DNA of 64,000 nt from Kappaphycus alvarezii (GCA_002205965.3 NADL03000666.1:992001-1056000), one strand, 5' to 3'; positions 1 to 14,358 are shown, numbered from the stretch's first letter. Notes: a model not told the origin generated them from the letters alone. Numbers and translations: made by a program.

Positions 1-1281
1 TTGACAAAAAATCAACAAAAAAAACAGAAAGCTTCAAATATGTTACCGACTTGGAGCAGAGAATTCTTGTCAGCTTGCATTTAGCTTCAATCCGAAGCTG
101 TGCTTCGAAGAGTTGGGGATCTTTTTCAGAAACTTGTGAGCACGCAGTGACTGGCTTAGTGAGCTACTGTGCCATTTTTGTTTTCATACTCGAAAGGGGA
201 CATAATTTCAAATCCACAAAGATCATTAGGTAACCACGCTGCTTGAATTGCACCTAGATCATAATTTTTAGCAGTATTGTGTATCAATCGGAGAATATAC
301 TGCGAATTACGCCATTATTAGACTCAAGAACGTTTTTTGTGACGCGGAGGTGGCATCGGTTGAACTATGCACTGATTGAGGACACTTACTTAGTGAAAAC
401 ATCGTGGCTGAAAGCTTGGTCACCAAGCACAGCAGAATGCGGTCGGAACTGATTCATCGAAGAGGATTAAAAACAAAAACTGCATCCTTCAAGTAGTTAC
501 TGAGATCAATGTAGCAGGACGTGTAAAGTGTACCAGACTCCATGATGAGCGGTAGAAATAGATCGGAGAGGAAAAAGTGGGCAACGAAAACCAATTCGTT
601 GAAGCTGCTGCTTGAAGAGCTAAGACAAGACTTTCGCGTGCTCTGAGGTCCATATCTATGGAGACATCTTTCGAAGTTTTCTCCCTTTTTTGAGGAAAGG
701 TTCAGGGATTCATTCCATAAATTTAGAGGACTCAGAATGAGTTTGATATCAGAGTATGATGAATTAACACATACATACATATTGGTGAATCGTGTTGGAA
801 ATATGTTTGATAATCTTCCAAGAGCAATCTTAAATTGGCTTTCCAAACATCTCATTTAGAACACCAACTAAAATTCCAAAGGTCATTAATTCAGAGCTTG
901 AGATACTTATAAACGAAGATATGAGAATTTAAGAGTACATTTAAAGACTGGGGAGCGAACTGGAGTCACAAGAATCATATAAAGTGGTAAATGGGATGCA
1001 ATTCGATCTAATGATTAGTTTAGTAGATTTTGCGGTACTATCACGACTCATTATTCAATTAGAAGGTTCTTCTAGAACCAGAGGTCCAGTCTCTACTTTG
1101 GAACCGTAATCAAATCCTGCAGAGATTGCAAAGGATCCAAGTATAGTTTTATTTTCGAGCTAATTTGTTTCGAAGTCCCGGACTGCCATTGAGATTAGCC
1201 ACTAAGACGGAGAGGAACTGGATCAAGTATACCCTTCTATCGCGGAAGCAATTAATTCGTAGGAGTCCAAAGTTCTTTAAT
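1..1281. other. No supportable gene
   Basis: AT-leaning sequence with short open frames on both strands. The longest, a minus-strand frame at 454-855, has no domain I recognise and a serine-rich, low-information composition. I see no repeat, RNA gene or transposon end here. It may be decayed sequence belonging to the possible minus-strand gene to its right. Confidence 0.4.
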
Positions 1282-2245
1282 TTAGATGGCTGAGTGCATC
1301 GCATCATCATAAAGGAAGGCAGCATGACATAAATCAATGATTCCAGTAACATCATCAAAAATGCCATGTGAGTCATCGGAAACAAAGTCCGTATTGAACT
1401 TGCCAGCCTTCTTGTTGCCTTTTTGATCACTCGCGCCGCTGCTGCTAGTCAGTTCAGGCCTAGACCTAACTTTTTCGGGAAAGTAACCATCGCCAATATG
1501 CTCAGAGGACCAATAACCATACATAACGCAATAAAGCATGTCTTTCACCTATATTTTACTTGAAAGCATTAATTTCTTGAGATGAAAGCTCTTTTTTGGA
1601 AAACTTGCGAGTTTTATATGTTGATACACCACCCGGACCGGCTTACATACATGAAAGAGACTTGTTAGAGCTACTTGAAATCATATTTTCGCAAGGGCGC
1701 ACCACAGCCGTAACTGATTCATACCTAGTTGCTTTCAGGAAGGCATTATTACAAGACATACGTGTGAGCTTAGATGCTTTAGTTGCACTAACAGCTACAT
1801 ACATTAAACCAAGGTGCTGAGACAGATAAATTTTAGCGTTATAGATAAGGGACAATGATGACAGTGTCTTCAGAATCGAAACAGCCTCTCCATTTGCATT
1901 AAGTTTGGTAAGGGCATTGCTGAAATCATCTTTTTCGTTTGCACAGCTTTCATTGGAACCACGACGAATGCCAGGCAACTTCGCAGAGTCAGCGTAAGCA
2001 GCATTAAAAACTGAAGTAGCATCCTTCTTGTGCACGTAATCAACGAAAGAATACACACCTTCATCGGAACATACAGTGGAGTCATGAACAGCATATCTAT
2101 GCATTTTAGCCCTGCAATACAGCTGCGACTGCAAGATATACCTCGAGAAGGTTTCATCACCTTCATAGCGCTTCCATCAAGGAGATATTCATTGAATGCG
2201 CACCAACGCCCTGGAGCATCATCATACGCATCTTGATCTCCAATT
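1282..2245 (-). pseudogene. Possible decayed minus-strand gene, unrecognised
   Basis: Two minus-strand frames (2134-1643, 163 codons; 1548-1282, 88 codons) have protein-like composition, with charged stretches and an acidic run DDSHGIFDDVTG. A third frame upstream (about 2245-2166) reads WCAFNEYLLDGSAMK and appears to continue into the 2134 frame only after a frame change. The start of the 163-codon frame would be TTG, so it is more likely an internal piece than a true start. I recognise no domain. It could be an old gene with introns or indels, or chance. Confidence 0.2.
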
Positions 2246-2899
2246 TCATCTGTACAAGGGTTTTTTCATGCATCCCAAAAAAACGAGGCTTGGACAGGAG
2301 AACGGTGGACGAAACTTGGCCTGTAGATAAGAAAGATCAAGATTTTTTTGTGACCAGGTGTAAGAACAAATAAAAGCAAAAGAGCAGGGATAAATTTGTA
2401 GAGCCTCAGTCGATCGGGAGAAAAGAACGAAAGTAATGCAAAACAAAATAAAGATAGAACTGAGAACAGAAGGAGTTGGAACATTATATCTTAGAGCTAC
2501 GGAGCAGAGAGTGGTAGAGCAGAGAAGAGTTTGAATAACGGGAAAATATCTTGGAGTGGTAGCTCTTATTGTGCTGGTGGTTGGTGCAGAGAGCAAAGGC
2601 TCACTAAAATATAAAAACGGGGCCTTGTATCCAGGTACAAAAAGCGAACGATCCTACGTAGTGTGATATCTCATTGTAATCAATCTTTACGTAGGCACAC
2701 TTTACAGTGCAGTAGATAATAACCGACCGAAACTGTACTTGATCCATAACATAGCAACTAATTGCTGCTTTGCATGGCTCTGCCGATGTCAGAAGTTTCG
2801 CTGCCAACTTCGTCCGGGATATTGTACTTTGCACTAGGCATCTCGATCGGATCTACCATTAGCTTTACTGCAGATACACTACTCAAACTTCGACGTGTT

Positions 2900-5800
2900 A
2901 AAGAACTCTAAGGACTAAATAATGACAGTGTCAGTGGTGGCTGTAGTACAGCTAGCTGATTTGCAAACGGACCATCATATGTTTTGTAATTGTGCCGCTG
3001 TATGAGCATGAACTTCTGCTCAAATAATATCAAACAAAAGGAATTGAAATGACTCCTTTTTTCATTGAATTATACAGAAAACCGGAACAGAAATTGCAGA
3101 GCTTTGTAAAGGCATCTCGTACTATTTTTCTTTGCGGTACAGTACTGTCACGACTAGCAGAATTTATCCTTCAAATCGAAGTCTGAGTTTTAATTCCAAT
3201 GTTGTACCGCCTTGATGATTAATCACAGACAACTTAATAAATCCAAATTCACGTATGCTGACGGGCCCGAGAAGTTCCCATGGACTATGCTGAAAACTGT
3301 TTTACCGTTGAGCTTTATTTCTTTACCATGATCTTTTCTATTTCATGAAATGTGAATACGGTGAGTTTAGAAGCAAATTTAAGATTTTCAGGTTTTTAGG
3401 AACATGTAATATATTTATGTGCTTAATAAACCGCTTTTGGTACAGTACCTTCAAGTTAAAAGTTTTCTATAGTAAGAAAATATTTTTAAGAACTGTGTTG
3501 GAAGCTAAGTTGAACGAAAGGACAAAAATGGTGAGATTTGATTGGTTCATGGAGATATAATACAAGATCCAAGGGAATCTTAGCTCAATTACTTTCAAAT
3601 AAATGCTTTTGATCTACAGAGAGCAGTAACGCAATTTTGATATTTCCTGATGTTGTCTGATTCTGTCTTTCTTTTTTTGTGCAACTGAAAGATGCATGAG
3701 TGAACTTGGACAAAACATTAGTCAATTGGAAGCTTTACTCACCTGGAATTTAATTTTTATTGTACGAAAATGATAAAATATGCTGTATTAAGTCTTGCTT
3801 CAAAGGCATATGAGATTTACAGGTATGTAAGGCGGAATAATCGAAGTTTGAGAGAATCCACTGGGGTTTAAATGGTTGAATAAGTATAAATTGCTTTATT
3901 TTTTACGGATCACTCTCTATGCTATAAATTGATAATTTTGAATTGATTTTATAGGTGATTCTATAGGCTTATTTACAGCTCAAAAAACGTTCGGGACGTT
4001 CCTACGCAATTCTTTTGCAACGAAAAGGAAAATGGACCTCGCCGTGGGTGAGAGAAGAATTTGATGATCGAAAAAACGACAAATTAGTATAGCAAAGAGA
4101 CTATAGAGAACATATCAAATAGCGAAAAATTTGTTGGAACCGACATAGCATCCATAATATGTGTGTAGTGTAAGAATAAGAGCAGAATTATGGGTTCAAA
4201 ACTAGCTGTTTAAGATAGTATCTGTAAGAAATTGGACACAGCATATGAACCCAAATTCGAAAACAGATGGGCTTATACGCAAGTAGGTTCAGTCATAGGC
4301 AAGACTAGGATGAAAATTTTGGTATCGCCAGTATTGCTTGTAGCTCATAGAGACATAAATTTACTTCGACGTAATCGAAGGAATTAGATGGCTCTCAGAG
4401 GTCCGCAGAATCCGGATTTATGAGAAAAGTAGTCGTAGAACTGAAAAAATTTTCATGGACAGGCGCAGTCTAAACGAAAATAAAATTAATATGGGAGAGA
4501 ACGGGTAGAGACAATTGGAAATCAAAACTAAGTCCCAAGATGTAGAGAATCTTACTAGGGAAGAAAGTAGGGAGAATATAATGTGGTAAGAACTTTTTAA
4601 GGATACTGAGAGCTGATGCATAACTGAATTTTTTGCAACCTCTAGGGTGGGTAATCATTTTAATCTACAGAGCTGACAAAATAATTTTCCATAATCTAAG
4701 GAGAAACGGTGAAAACGGAAAATATAGATGAGTTGATCTTAAAACAGAGAAGCCTTTAGAGTATTTTTCTAAATCTGGAAACAAGAAAACGGCAGAGAAC
4801 GTAAAGAGCGCGGCAATTTTTCTGCATTAATCATAAAAAAGCTAATGAGGAGGGCTATCAATCGATCCAGTCAGTAGTTATCAATAATTTTGTGCGCGTA
4901 CCGAAACATACGAGCTGATCTATCTTTGGCCAATAAATTAGTTTTTTTTGTTAAAATCGTACATTAAGCAGGATATATGAACACAGGGACCATATTTAAT
5001 ACTATAGTTATATCTTCAAGGAAATTATGTAATATGAAGATGATATTGTTCTTTCTTTAAATGAATTTCTTGCTAAATATGTCTCTTCTATTCAATTATA
5101 CCTTTCAGTTCCTTTCATTCTCTCAGGAACAAAGAAGGGAGCCTAAAGCACATTTACTGATATATTCTATCCTAGTCGATTTTTTGTCTGAGGGTTTCTT
5201 CGTAAGAATCTACTCCGCACGATATTCACATGAGATAATTAAGATTGAAGGTAGATAGCAAACTTTGAGTCAAAGGTGCTGCATAAATTTTTTATAACTT
5301 CATCAATCGTGTATATGTTTCAGATTAAATGATTAAATTACTGGGGATAAACTATTGATTTTACGAAATCAATAGTTTATCCCTAGTAATTAATCATGGT
5401 GAGCCAGAAGGAGCTAAATTTTGATTTTCTTTTCTGTATAAAATTATTTTAGAAATGAAATTGCTTAATTGAGGAAATAGTTAACAATTTCGCTAAACTT
5501 TTACAAAATAGATCGTTTTGTAAAGTTAACTCCAACATATGACAGAGAAATAATTTAGAGCAGGAGGAATACTCTCTGTGCTTTGCGGAGCGGTGAAATT
5601 CGCAATTGAGATTATATGAGACGAGGCTTCCGGGAATTGAGCTGATAACGGAACCTATGGATAATTTGCAGACACTCATCTTGAATTAATAAAGTTTAAT
5701 CGGCTAAAAAAGTTGCTGATCCATTTTCCCCGTTGCTGCTGTAATCTTACCTATTACATTCTCATGGTTAGCTGATACTATATGAAAAATGTTTTGTGTG

Positions 5801-8800
5801 TGCAGCAGCCTCGGTATCGATAGCTAAGTACCAGGATAACGATTCAAAAGAACAGAGTGCAGAATATGCCAACGCTTTTCACGTTGAAGGTTCCCATGTA
5901 TCGAACAGCCTCTTCTGCAGTATATCTCACCAGCAAAAATCCTTAAGGTGTCCATTTATATAAGAAATAGTACAATATTCTTATTTATTGCAGTTTCATT
6001 GGTTGGTTTCTCTTGCACTTTTAAGTATTTCCTGCGAAAGAATATTTTTTTGAATCTTTGAGCCATTTATAACACGTTTCATAACTTTCACATCTTTTAG
6101 AAGTCCTATTTCATGTTCAAAATGCAGTTTTTAATGGCTGATATATTAAAAATAAACTGCCTCAGGAGCTATTCCCGCCCGAGACAGATAGAACTGGATA
6201 TTCATCATCAAATACATTTTCTACTTTCGGGTCCATCTAATTAAAATATTTGTTCAGAACAATTTTTTGTAGCTTTTCTATGAAATTTATAATTCTTTTA
6301 TCTCAAGACATCTTTTAAAGTTTCTCAAAATCATATTCGATATATTTGTTCTCTATAATATTTTTTAGGGTTTTTTTGTATTTAATAGTCAAAATTCACA
6401 TAATTAGTTATAAAGGAAGACTTTTACGGTTAAAAGTCGAAATACTGACGGATACTAACGACATTTTTATTATCTTCATTTTGATGTATTTATTTTTTCA
6501 AAAGATACACTGATTGCCCCATAATCTGGATTTGAATCAACATATTTCACATATATGAATCTGAGGGGAAATTTTTTCTTCATATGGAATTTGGCTTGCT
6601 CTAGCTTTCTGTGTCTACTTTTTATACTTTTTACAATATAAATATATTAATATAGATTATCACTACCAACAGCAAGACATACCAGTTTTTGGATTTTAGG
6701 AGTATAAATATTCAAAATTTTTTGCTATGCATCTTATTTAATTGCCTCTATCAATGTTTTTCTCAACACCAGTCTGAGTGAGATGATTAAATATTAATCC
6801 TTCAATCTAGCGGTAAAGATCATGAACGACTATTTTAGGAGCATCTGTTACTAAGAAATCTATTTGTTCACTCATCTATTACTTTCGGAGCAAAGAAAAT
6901 AATTCAAATTCTTTCTGAGTTTTTAAATGGTTGGAAACATCAAATTTGAGCTAACATGTCGATTGAAAATGTTGGTATGAATGCTATTTCATATTCCATC
7001 TAAGCGATGATCATTTCCAGTGTTTTGTAGCGTCATTTTTTTGTTGGATCTGAATCAAGATCTAAATCGCTCCATGACATTAAAAGCAAAAAGCCTGGAC
7101 TCCATCCACGTTCATTGACCCATTGAAGACAAAATCGGAACTACGAAATAAATCCCGCTCATAAATCGTACTAAATATCTTCTCCTGTGTCATGGAACGT
7201 CCACCTAATCCTTTACCCTATTTCAAGCTATCATTAATGGATTTAGCTGTAGTCTTTATCTGAAGTAACATTTTGAATAAACAAAATTTTATTGCCTTCA
7301 AAAGCATCCAAAACACAAAAATAATAATTATTGCATAAAAATAAGCTTGAGTGCTGTGATGAATGTCCCTGTATAAATTCTTGCCATGTTATTAGCAATC
7401 ATATGTGAATGAATATTTTGTATCAAATTACTAGCTCTTCGAGATGCAGTTAAAATCTTACAAACTAAAATAGGAATACCCAGTTATATTACTCTCATTA
7501 AGTTCATTTTTATTATCTTTAGCATCTGTATTCATTGACTAATTTCACGCTTCTTCATTTTAACCTTGATTTTGAACAATCGACTGCTTATCTTTGTATA
7601 ACAGTCCATACAACTCTTCCTGTAAAACTACCCCAAAAGTAAAATACTCTAATGATTTCATCTGGATCGGTTTGTGTTTAAAGGTCTCATTTTCTCTTCT
7701 TTATCTTAAAATAAAAAATAATATATTATTACATAAACCCTGCAAATTGCCTCATATATGCCGAGAGACTTTAGTTTTCAATATCTTAACTTTATCTCTT
7801 CGATCGACCTGGTTGTCTAGAAATATCTTCTTCATTTCGAACGTTCTTATTTTGTTATTATCGATCAATTTTGATGCAAGAGCAAATTAATTCTAACCTT
7901 TATTTAAGCTGATGGGCCGTGTTTCGTAAATTAAATGAGTAGAACCTAAATTCCTATTTAGTTTATTATTTAATTTCTGATCTCGTATTACTTAAACTAT
8001 CAATTAAAACACTAAAAAGTTCTGTAATGTTAATTCACAAAAAATAAAGTGCCTAAGAGCTTTTTTTACGATGTAAACCATTTATATTTTACAGCGACTC
8101 ACAAACTCATTAATTTTTTATATTAGTATTCTCATCTTTAGCTACGAACTAGGACAAATCGCTGTCTCTTTGATTGTAATTGTAATGATTGCAATCAAAA
8201 TTTTATTCCTACAAGTTTTTCAGCAGGATTCAATTAGGCTTCATTTCGCAAATCCTAAATCTTGGCTGTTATTGTCTCTTCTATCCATCGATTATATCTA
8301 TTTTCACCTTCTTTCAAGATGTAGAAAGTTGTAAAATGAAATCTAAAGTAATAAATATTAGTACAAAATCTCCACTAAAACTGCTTCTTCTGCTTCCAGG
8401 CATTCTTTTTACGCTTTCAATGAAGAAAACTGCTAAAAGTTTTAATTTTTATTTCGCAATTAGTAACATTAAGCTGAGATTCAGATGGAAAACTATGCCT
8501 TAACTATTATTTATGTGAGAAAATTGTAGACCACATCCAGAACTAGGTTTCTTTACCCTGTTTGGTAGTTTTTCATGATCATTAATCTGTATTTCGGACC
8601 CAAATTTTGGAACTGAAAGCCCAGTGACATCCTCCAAAGCACAAATATTATTTTTAAAATCATTTACTTTCCTGCCATCCTCTGTTTTCAACCTCAGAGA
8701 CAAATGTTTCGAAAAAGACATTTCTGGTTCCTTTACATCATTTCATTTATATTTCTGGACAAAATTTCTATGTTTCAATCTTCGACCCTACCTCAGAATA

Positions 8801-10400
8801 AAACCGGTCTAAGGTATACGTTACATAAGCAAACTTGGGTGAACGAAATAATCGATGCCAACCCATCCCAAATTGGGCGTAGTAAGAGAAAAAAAATTCA
8901 TGAAGAAGAGGAAGGTTTAAAAAGCTAGGGATTGAATGTCAGCGATTCTGGAAGGAAATATCAAGATTTTCGCCTTTAATCAATGGGTAAACACTTTTCC
9001 GCTTCTATAGCTGACTTTCAACTTCCTCAGTAATATGCCCTATGCTTGAAATTGTCCCTGTGCTTTTTTTATCTACTTTTAGAATCAATTAAAGCAGACA
9101 GTATTTAATTTTCGTGTAATCTTACCTTCTCAGTAAAACATACCTACTGCTTTTAAATCTGTTCAATTATATTTTCGGACAACAAAAACTACCGGACACT
9201 AATTAATTTGGAGACAAATATCTAAATCTGATTCTTAATTTTATTAATACCTAGATCAGAACCAAATAGATCCTAAAATATCCATAATACCCATATACTA
9301 CCAAAGAGAACTACTTCCAGTAGTATATTTCTTCTTCAAGAATATCCAAGCCTTCCATTTATCCCTTAAGAACATCCTTTCCATTCCAAATCGAGGAGTC
9401 AGTGATCAATACAGAATCCTTATTACGTTTACCTGCTATCGCAGAAGGCGCCTGATTATCCATGGAAAATCCTTTATTTAATCCATTCTATTGTACCCCA
9501 AAGGTCCGTCCAATAATATTCCAAAACAATACCGGTATTTGCGGTGAACAGGTAATTTAGTCAGGAGAACTAAAATTGGAAGTTCAAAGACCGATAACTA
9601 GGAACTGGAGCATGGAGTAACATGGAACCCTGAATCGATGCTTATAGATCAACATTTCAAGGAACCGTATTAATAAGGTAACATTTGATGGCTTTGATAG
9701 ATCTTCAGAGCTGTAGTTTTTCTATAGAACTTTTTTTCGGACATACTAGAGTTTGATCAAAACTGAAATATGCAAAATATCAAGAGAAAAAACATATATC
9801 TAAGCCACCGACAGATTTTCGGCGGCCAATTAAGCTGTTTTACATGCATCTGTCTGCCCGTATGTGCTAAAAACTACCGATACAACTATACTGCTAGTAT
9901 ATGATCATGTTTAAAATTTTTGCAAATGTTCGTTACGTGTGTAAATTGACCGAACATCTTAATTTAAAATGACCCAAAATGACCGCTTCTTCCTAGCATG
10001 AGGAGATAAACATTAACATCGAAAGGTTTGGGCCGAATGTTTTAACTAAAGCAGTGTAACTTATTCTTTCTCCACAGCCGGTGGAAGTGTAAATTACAGC
10101 AGAGCAATTTCAAATGAACATTACTGCCGATATGATTGGATCGAAGGACTTCATCCCAAATGGGACCAAGTAACCCTTTCTGCCCAGAAACCGACTCATC
10201 TCTTCAAGAGAAACACAATATCCTTAAAGTTCCTTTATCCTCAAGATCTCTCACAACGACTTTCCTTCATATTATTGCCTTGTTTTATCGGACCAAGCGG
10301 TCGGGAGAGTTAACAATCTTCACTTATCTGCCCAATGGTCGAAATTATGTACTCAGGGGATGATATGTGAGTAGGGGATGTAGCTGGGAAACTCTTATGA
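2900..10400. other. AT-rich, gene-poor stretch
   Basis: This is the most AT-rich part of the window, and no frame in it looks like a complete gene. Short coherent islands occur on the minus strand. One starts at an ATG near 9461 and contains DSVLITDSSIWNGKDVLKG. One lies at 8721-8500 and contains LKTEDGRKVNDFKNNICALED. One near 7193-7080 reads YERDLFRSSDFVFNGSMNVD. They lie in different frames, so they could be remains of one large minus-strand gene or element. I cannot name a family. A long palindrome lies at 5336-5391; I see no transposon ends. Confidence 0.4.
5336..5391. repeat. Snap-back palindrome, 26-bp arms, 4-nt loop
   Basis: Arms 5336-5361 and 5366-5391 are inverted copies with a single mismatch (C versus T near 5384), separated by TACG. 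The core reads GGGATAAACTATTGATTT on the left. It lies outside any recognised gene. The mismatch would be a G:U pair in RNA. It belongs to the set of short-loop inverted repeats found throughout the window. Confidence 0.85.
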
Positions 10401-10407
10401 TAAATAA

Positions 10408-10525
10408 ATCATCAATAACAACAGTATCAAGGTCAACAACACAACATACACCACAACAGTATCAATCACAACAACATTAACCACAACATATTCAAAAGCC
10501 ACAACAGTAACAAGAAACCCCAAAT
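10408..10525 (+). repeat. ACAACA-rich low-complexity tract
   Basis: About 115 bp made almost entirely of ACAACA-like words with recurrent CCACAACAGTATCAA. It is an imperfect microsatellite-derived tract with no coding signal. Confidence 0.7.
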
Positions 10526-10529
10526 CGGT

Positions 10530-12490
10530 CATTTTCAAAGCAAAAGTGGTTTCATAATCAAATTAAGTGCACACTCTTATATGTGTATGAATTAATTTCG
10601 AAGCGGGAAAAGGAAGAAGAAGAACATCTATGACTTGAAAAGGTTTTAATGAAGAAAAAAATATGCAAGCGTAAATGAGAGCAATGGAAAATGATTTTAA
10701 ATTGAATTCATGAAGCAATACCACGGCATACTTAGGTTTAAAAATCAGTAAAGGGCTTTTTGATCAAGGACAGGACGCTAATGGGCGTTGACGTGGGAAT
10801 TACATGCTTTATTTGCATCCCAGTGAGTACCCGTGGTTGGTTATGAACTCTGGTTGAGGTGCAACGTTGATAGAGAGGTTCTAGTTGAACTTCAAAGCTG
10901 GTGATATTTTGAGTTTTGATCTAATCCCAGGGATAGTTGGCAGGCGAACGCGGTGGGGAAAAGGACTTAACAATTCAGAGGCGTTCTGGTTAGAGCGGCA
11001 TTCTGATCTTTGCCTTAAGAATGTGAGTTTACGCCTTGCAATAAGCCTTTTGGAGCTGATCATTAGGCTATTGATGAGCTTTACGTATCCACAGGGCGAT
11101 TTAGAAAACATATAAAATAATTTCCAGATGCATTATTTCACGGATCTCGACGCATTATGAAACAGTTTGGAACCAGCTGGGAAAATTTTCTTCAATAAGT
11201 GGACTTGAAGAATGCTTTTAACATTTAATGCGGAGAAAATGAGACTGTCCTCCATCTCATTTTTCATTACATGGGTGCACTGATCAATTACATGTTTTTT
11301 AGTTTTTTAGTATCGCTGAGCACAGAAGATGAGCCATTGGCAAAATATCTCCGTATAAGGGTACTATAGCCCCTCTCTAGAAGCTAACCACCAGATGAAA
11401 CCGATTCGAAATCAGTTTCTCAAGTACCATTCCATACTGGCATAGTACAATTAGGTATTTGTACTTACTACAAATATGAGAAGGAACACGCGTTGTTCAG
11501 TTACTGTAACAGATAAGCTGGCTGATACCAATTCATCCTCTACTGTGGTTTGAATGTAATTGGAGTTTTAGGACATGCGCTCGTGGAACTTCACTCTACC
11601 AGGAAGGAAAGCAGAGGCCAGTAACCAACCCATCCGAATTGGAATTTTGGGCCAATACATATAACACTTTAAGATGCATTTGTTCCACCACTTCCTTATT
11701 ATGTACCCGGTCACGGTGTTCTCACAAACTTTAAGTGCAATATCAAATATCGTGATGAGCCTATGATCTGGAGGACTGTGATTCAACCGTGAAGCAATTC
11801 CTCGCATCACACTACAAGATCCAATTTACGGATTATTCGAGCGATAGGGCTGCTATTCAGTAAATCCATATATATTTGCTTTGATAGCTTTTTCTTTTAT
11901 ACCAAAGCCTCAAAATATTGCGTATGTGGTTCTTTTTGGTTAGATGTCCTGATTTACTTCTTACTGCAGTTCTTTCAACGCAGATGATTCAGAGGTAGAA
12001 CCGAATTAAGGTCATCCCGTGCATTCTTCCCAGCGAAGGTTATGGGGACAAGGGTGTAAGGGGACAATTCTCTCTAGTTCTTCTCGTTCGAGAGAAAAAG
12101 AGGAGGCCTAAATTTAGATAGAGTTAATTCGGGAATATCGGCCTCTGCAGAGGAATGTCGTCAAGTTGATCGATCCCACGAAGTTCAGTAAGCTTTGCTT
12201 GGTGCAGCGTCGATTTAGAACTTTACGTTTTGTAGAAAAGGTCAGCGAGTTAATTGTTGAGGAGAGATAGATACTGCTGATTTTAAAACTGAGAAGATCT
12301 TTCCAGAAAAGTTCCGTCCCGGATTATTTTGGAAAAGAGAATCAAAATCCTCAAGGCAAGCCTGGAATCAACTAAAAACAAAAAACTCAGCTCACTAGTC
12401 TCGAATCGAGGTGGATTAGCTTGTCCCCTTACAATAGCTTCGCAGTACCATTCTTTCAATTGCGCTCCTCGTCCTTGTCCGGCGACGTTT
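10530..12490. other. No supportable gene
   Basis: Mixed-composition intergenic sequence. Overlapping open frames of equal length on both strands near 10881-11115 are shadows of one another with no recognisable product. A 12-bp inverted pair, GTAAGGGGACAA at 12057-12068 and its complement at 12421-12432, could bound a small 376-bp element, but no target duplication is evident. A minus-strand copy of the TATCAGCCAGC repeat lies near 11503-11533. Confidence 0.4.
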
Positions 12491-12494
12491 ACTG

Positions 12495-12585
12495 TAGCAC
12501 TTTAGTCGCCTGCAACAAATCTCATCTCGGGTAGTTCATGGTTCCTTTTTCGGTTGACGCCAGTTTTATTCTATCACTATATGTG
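12495..12585 (+). repeat. Dispersed repeat copy 1 (of 2)
   Basis: Shares a diverged block of about 85 bp with 21035-21120 in the same orientation. Common words include GCACTTTAGT, CTCGGGTAGTT and ATGGTTCC / TTGGTTCC, followed by a GACGCCA / GGCGCCA word and a T-rich run. No coding capacity is visible, and the element type is unknown. Confidence 0.55.
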
Positions 12586-13332
12586 CCAGCCGCAAATTTT
12601 CACGTGCATGAGCACCACTATTTAAATTGACAGGGTTTCAGCCAGCATATCTGTTACAGCATATAAACTCGCAGTATTCCCCGTGAAGGACCAGTGCCCT
12701 ACCAACCCTACCATTGCATCCTGTGTTTGTGTGATCTACCCGACCCAGCTGCCTATGTAATGCGTACCGCGGTTTTGTATATGTCCCGTGGGTTTTCAAC
12801 CGGAAATACCAACACCTCATCGCAATCTAACTGTTTGAGTAGGTACAGTGTCAAAGAATTATTTAGATATGTTTCTCAGTGTGTAAGATCTGGGAACGGC
12901 ACTTCAACATATGAAATAAAGAAATCCAAATGGTCTACAAGAAACAATCCCACGAGTCTTTACACATACATGTACTTAGAAATGTCGACAGTACAAGGGT
13001 ATGAGTCTTTAGATCTACGTCGGGATTGGTCCGGAGGGACGATAATTGATGTGCCTCATTACCGCTTTGAGAGGATTATTTACAGGGCGTGTTTGCAGTT
13101 TGCAGAGTCCTCACTTTGAGCACTATAAATTAGTAGTTCGAGTTAAATCTATCCTCCAATGCACAATAAGCCTAATCGGGCCCAGCAATGTTTTCCTGCT
13201 TGGCAGGGATGTCGGACACAAGTACATGAAAGTTATACATTATAGCTAAGTATAGCAGAACTTCCAAACCAAGCGTTTTATTGCATTTATTACAACACTG
13301 AATATAGTCGACTGTAGTTGCGTGGAAAACTT

Positions 13333-13390
13333 TAGGATAGATCGAATATATCTTCCAAGAGTACATATTAATATACCCAACCTTTCCTCT
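13333..13390 (-). repeat. MITE-like terminal-repeat motif, copy a
   Basis: On the minus strand this reads AGGAAAGGTTGGGT, a variable spacer, then ACTCTTGGAAGATATATTCG and ATCTATCC. It matches the consensus of the family spread over 13.3-19.4 kb. It is an unpaired end. Confidence 0.6.
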
Positions 13391-14358
13391 CTGAATGGAT
13401 GATTTGTACAGTCGGCTTCCAACTGGAAATGCGCTCTGTGATTGGCTGCCTCAGATTTTAGACTTGAGCAAGGGATGTGACACGCTCATTCGATTTGTTC
13501 CTTGCTATATTCCATGAATGTTGTACCCTCCTAGCTGATGGCGCTAAATTTCGGTCACATGTTTGGATGGCGCGTTACGGATCCTCCCCACATGTCCAGT
13601 GGTATTTTCTCCCCCCAGCTTTTGACACACCGGGTGCTCTATCTATACGTTCGCGACGAGTTATCGATGACTGTGCCAAACATATCGCATTTAGGTCTGG
13701 GCGCCAATTCAATCTTGCAAAGAGCAAAATATTGCAGCGCCTATGCTATCTGGCCGAGTATTGCTACTGCTCTTCTTGCTCGCATGCGTGTCACGGCGGG
13801 TGTCTTTCTCAACCTGAGTAACCCATATTCCCTCGTATGACACTGCTGGACGGCCACCCCTTAGAGAAATAAATACATTTGAACTCTGCAATATGCTTGA
13901 GGACTTGTAGCAGCACATTCGACCTATAAGCTCTGATATTTTTACCTTACACAGGAATTCATGGCTACGTTTAATGACACGAAGATGAAGAAATGTCGTA
14001 GTCGCGGGAATGAGCTAACTAGAAAGCTTTGAAGGCGTAACCGCGGGGTTTGGATTCCTTTGGAGGGAGAGCTCCAAGTCAGCGTACGGTGCATATATAT
14101 TGAACACCGCATCAATCACGTCAGGATAATCTCAATAGGACCGCTTTTGTACATAAAAGTGCAACTTGTTCGGACTACGTGGCTAAACCCATACATACCC
14201 TACTACGTGAATCAAAAGCGAGACAACCCTTAAAAGTTAATGTAAATGAATTGAATATGCTAGGTAGCAAATGGACGGTGCGGCACTTATGTCACGCAAG
14301 GCAGTATCTTCGATAATAAAGGGTATGAAAGAACAAGGAGTTCTGTCATTGGCAGTGA

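Noticed and set aside
10881-11115. Equal-length open frames on both strands
   Set aside because: They are mirror shadows of the same DNA, with no domain, composition bias or neighbour supporting either.
12057-12432. 376-bp element bounded by 12-bp inverted repeats
   Set aside because: A 12-bp match without a target duplication or second copy is not enough to call an element.
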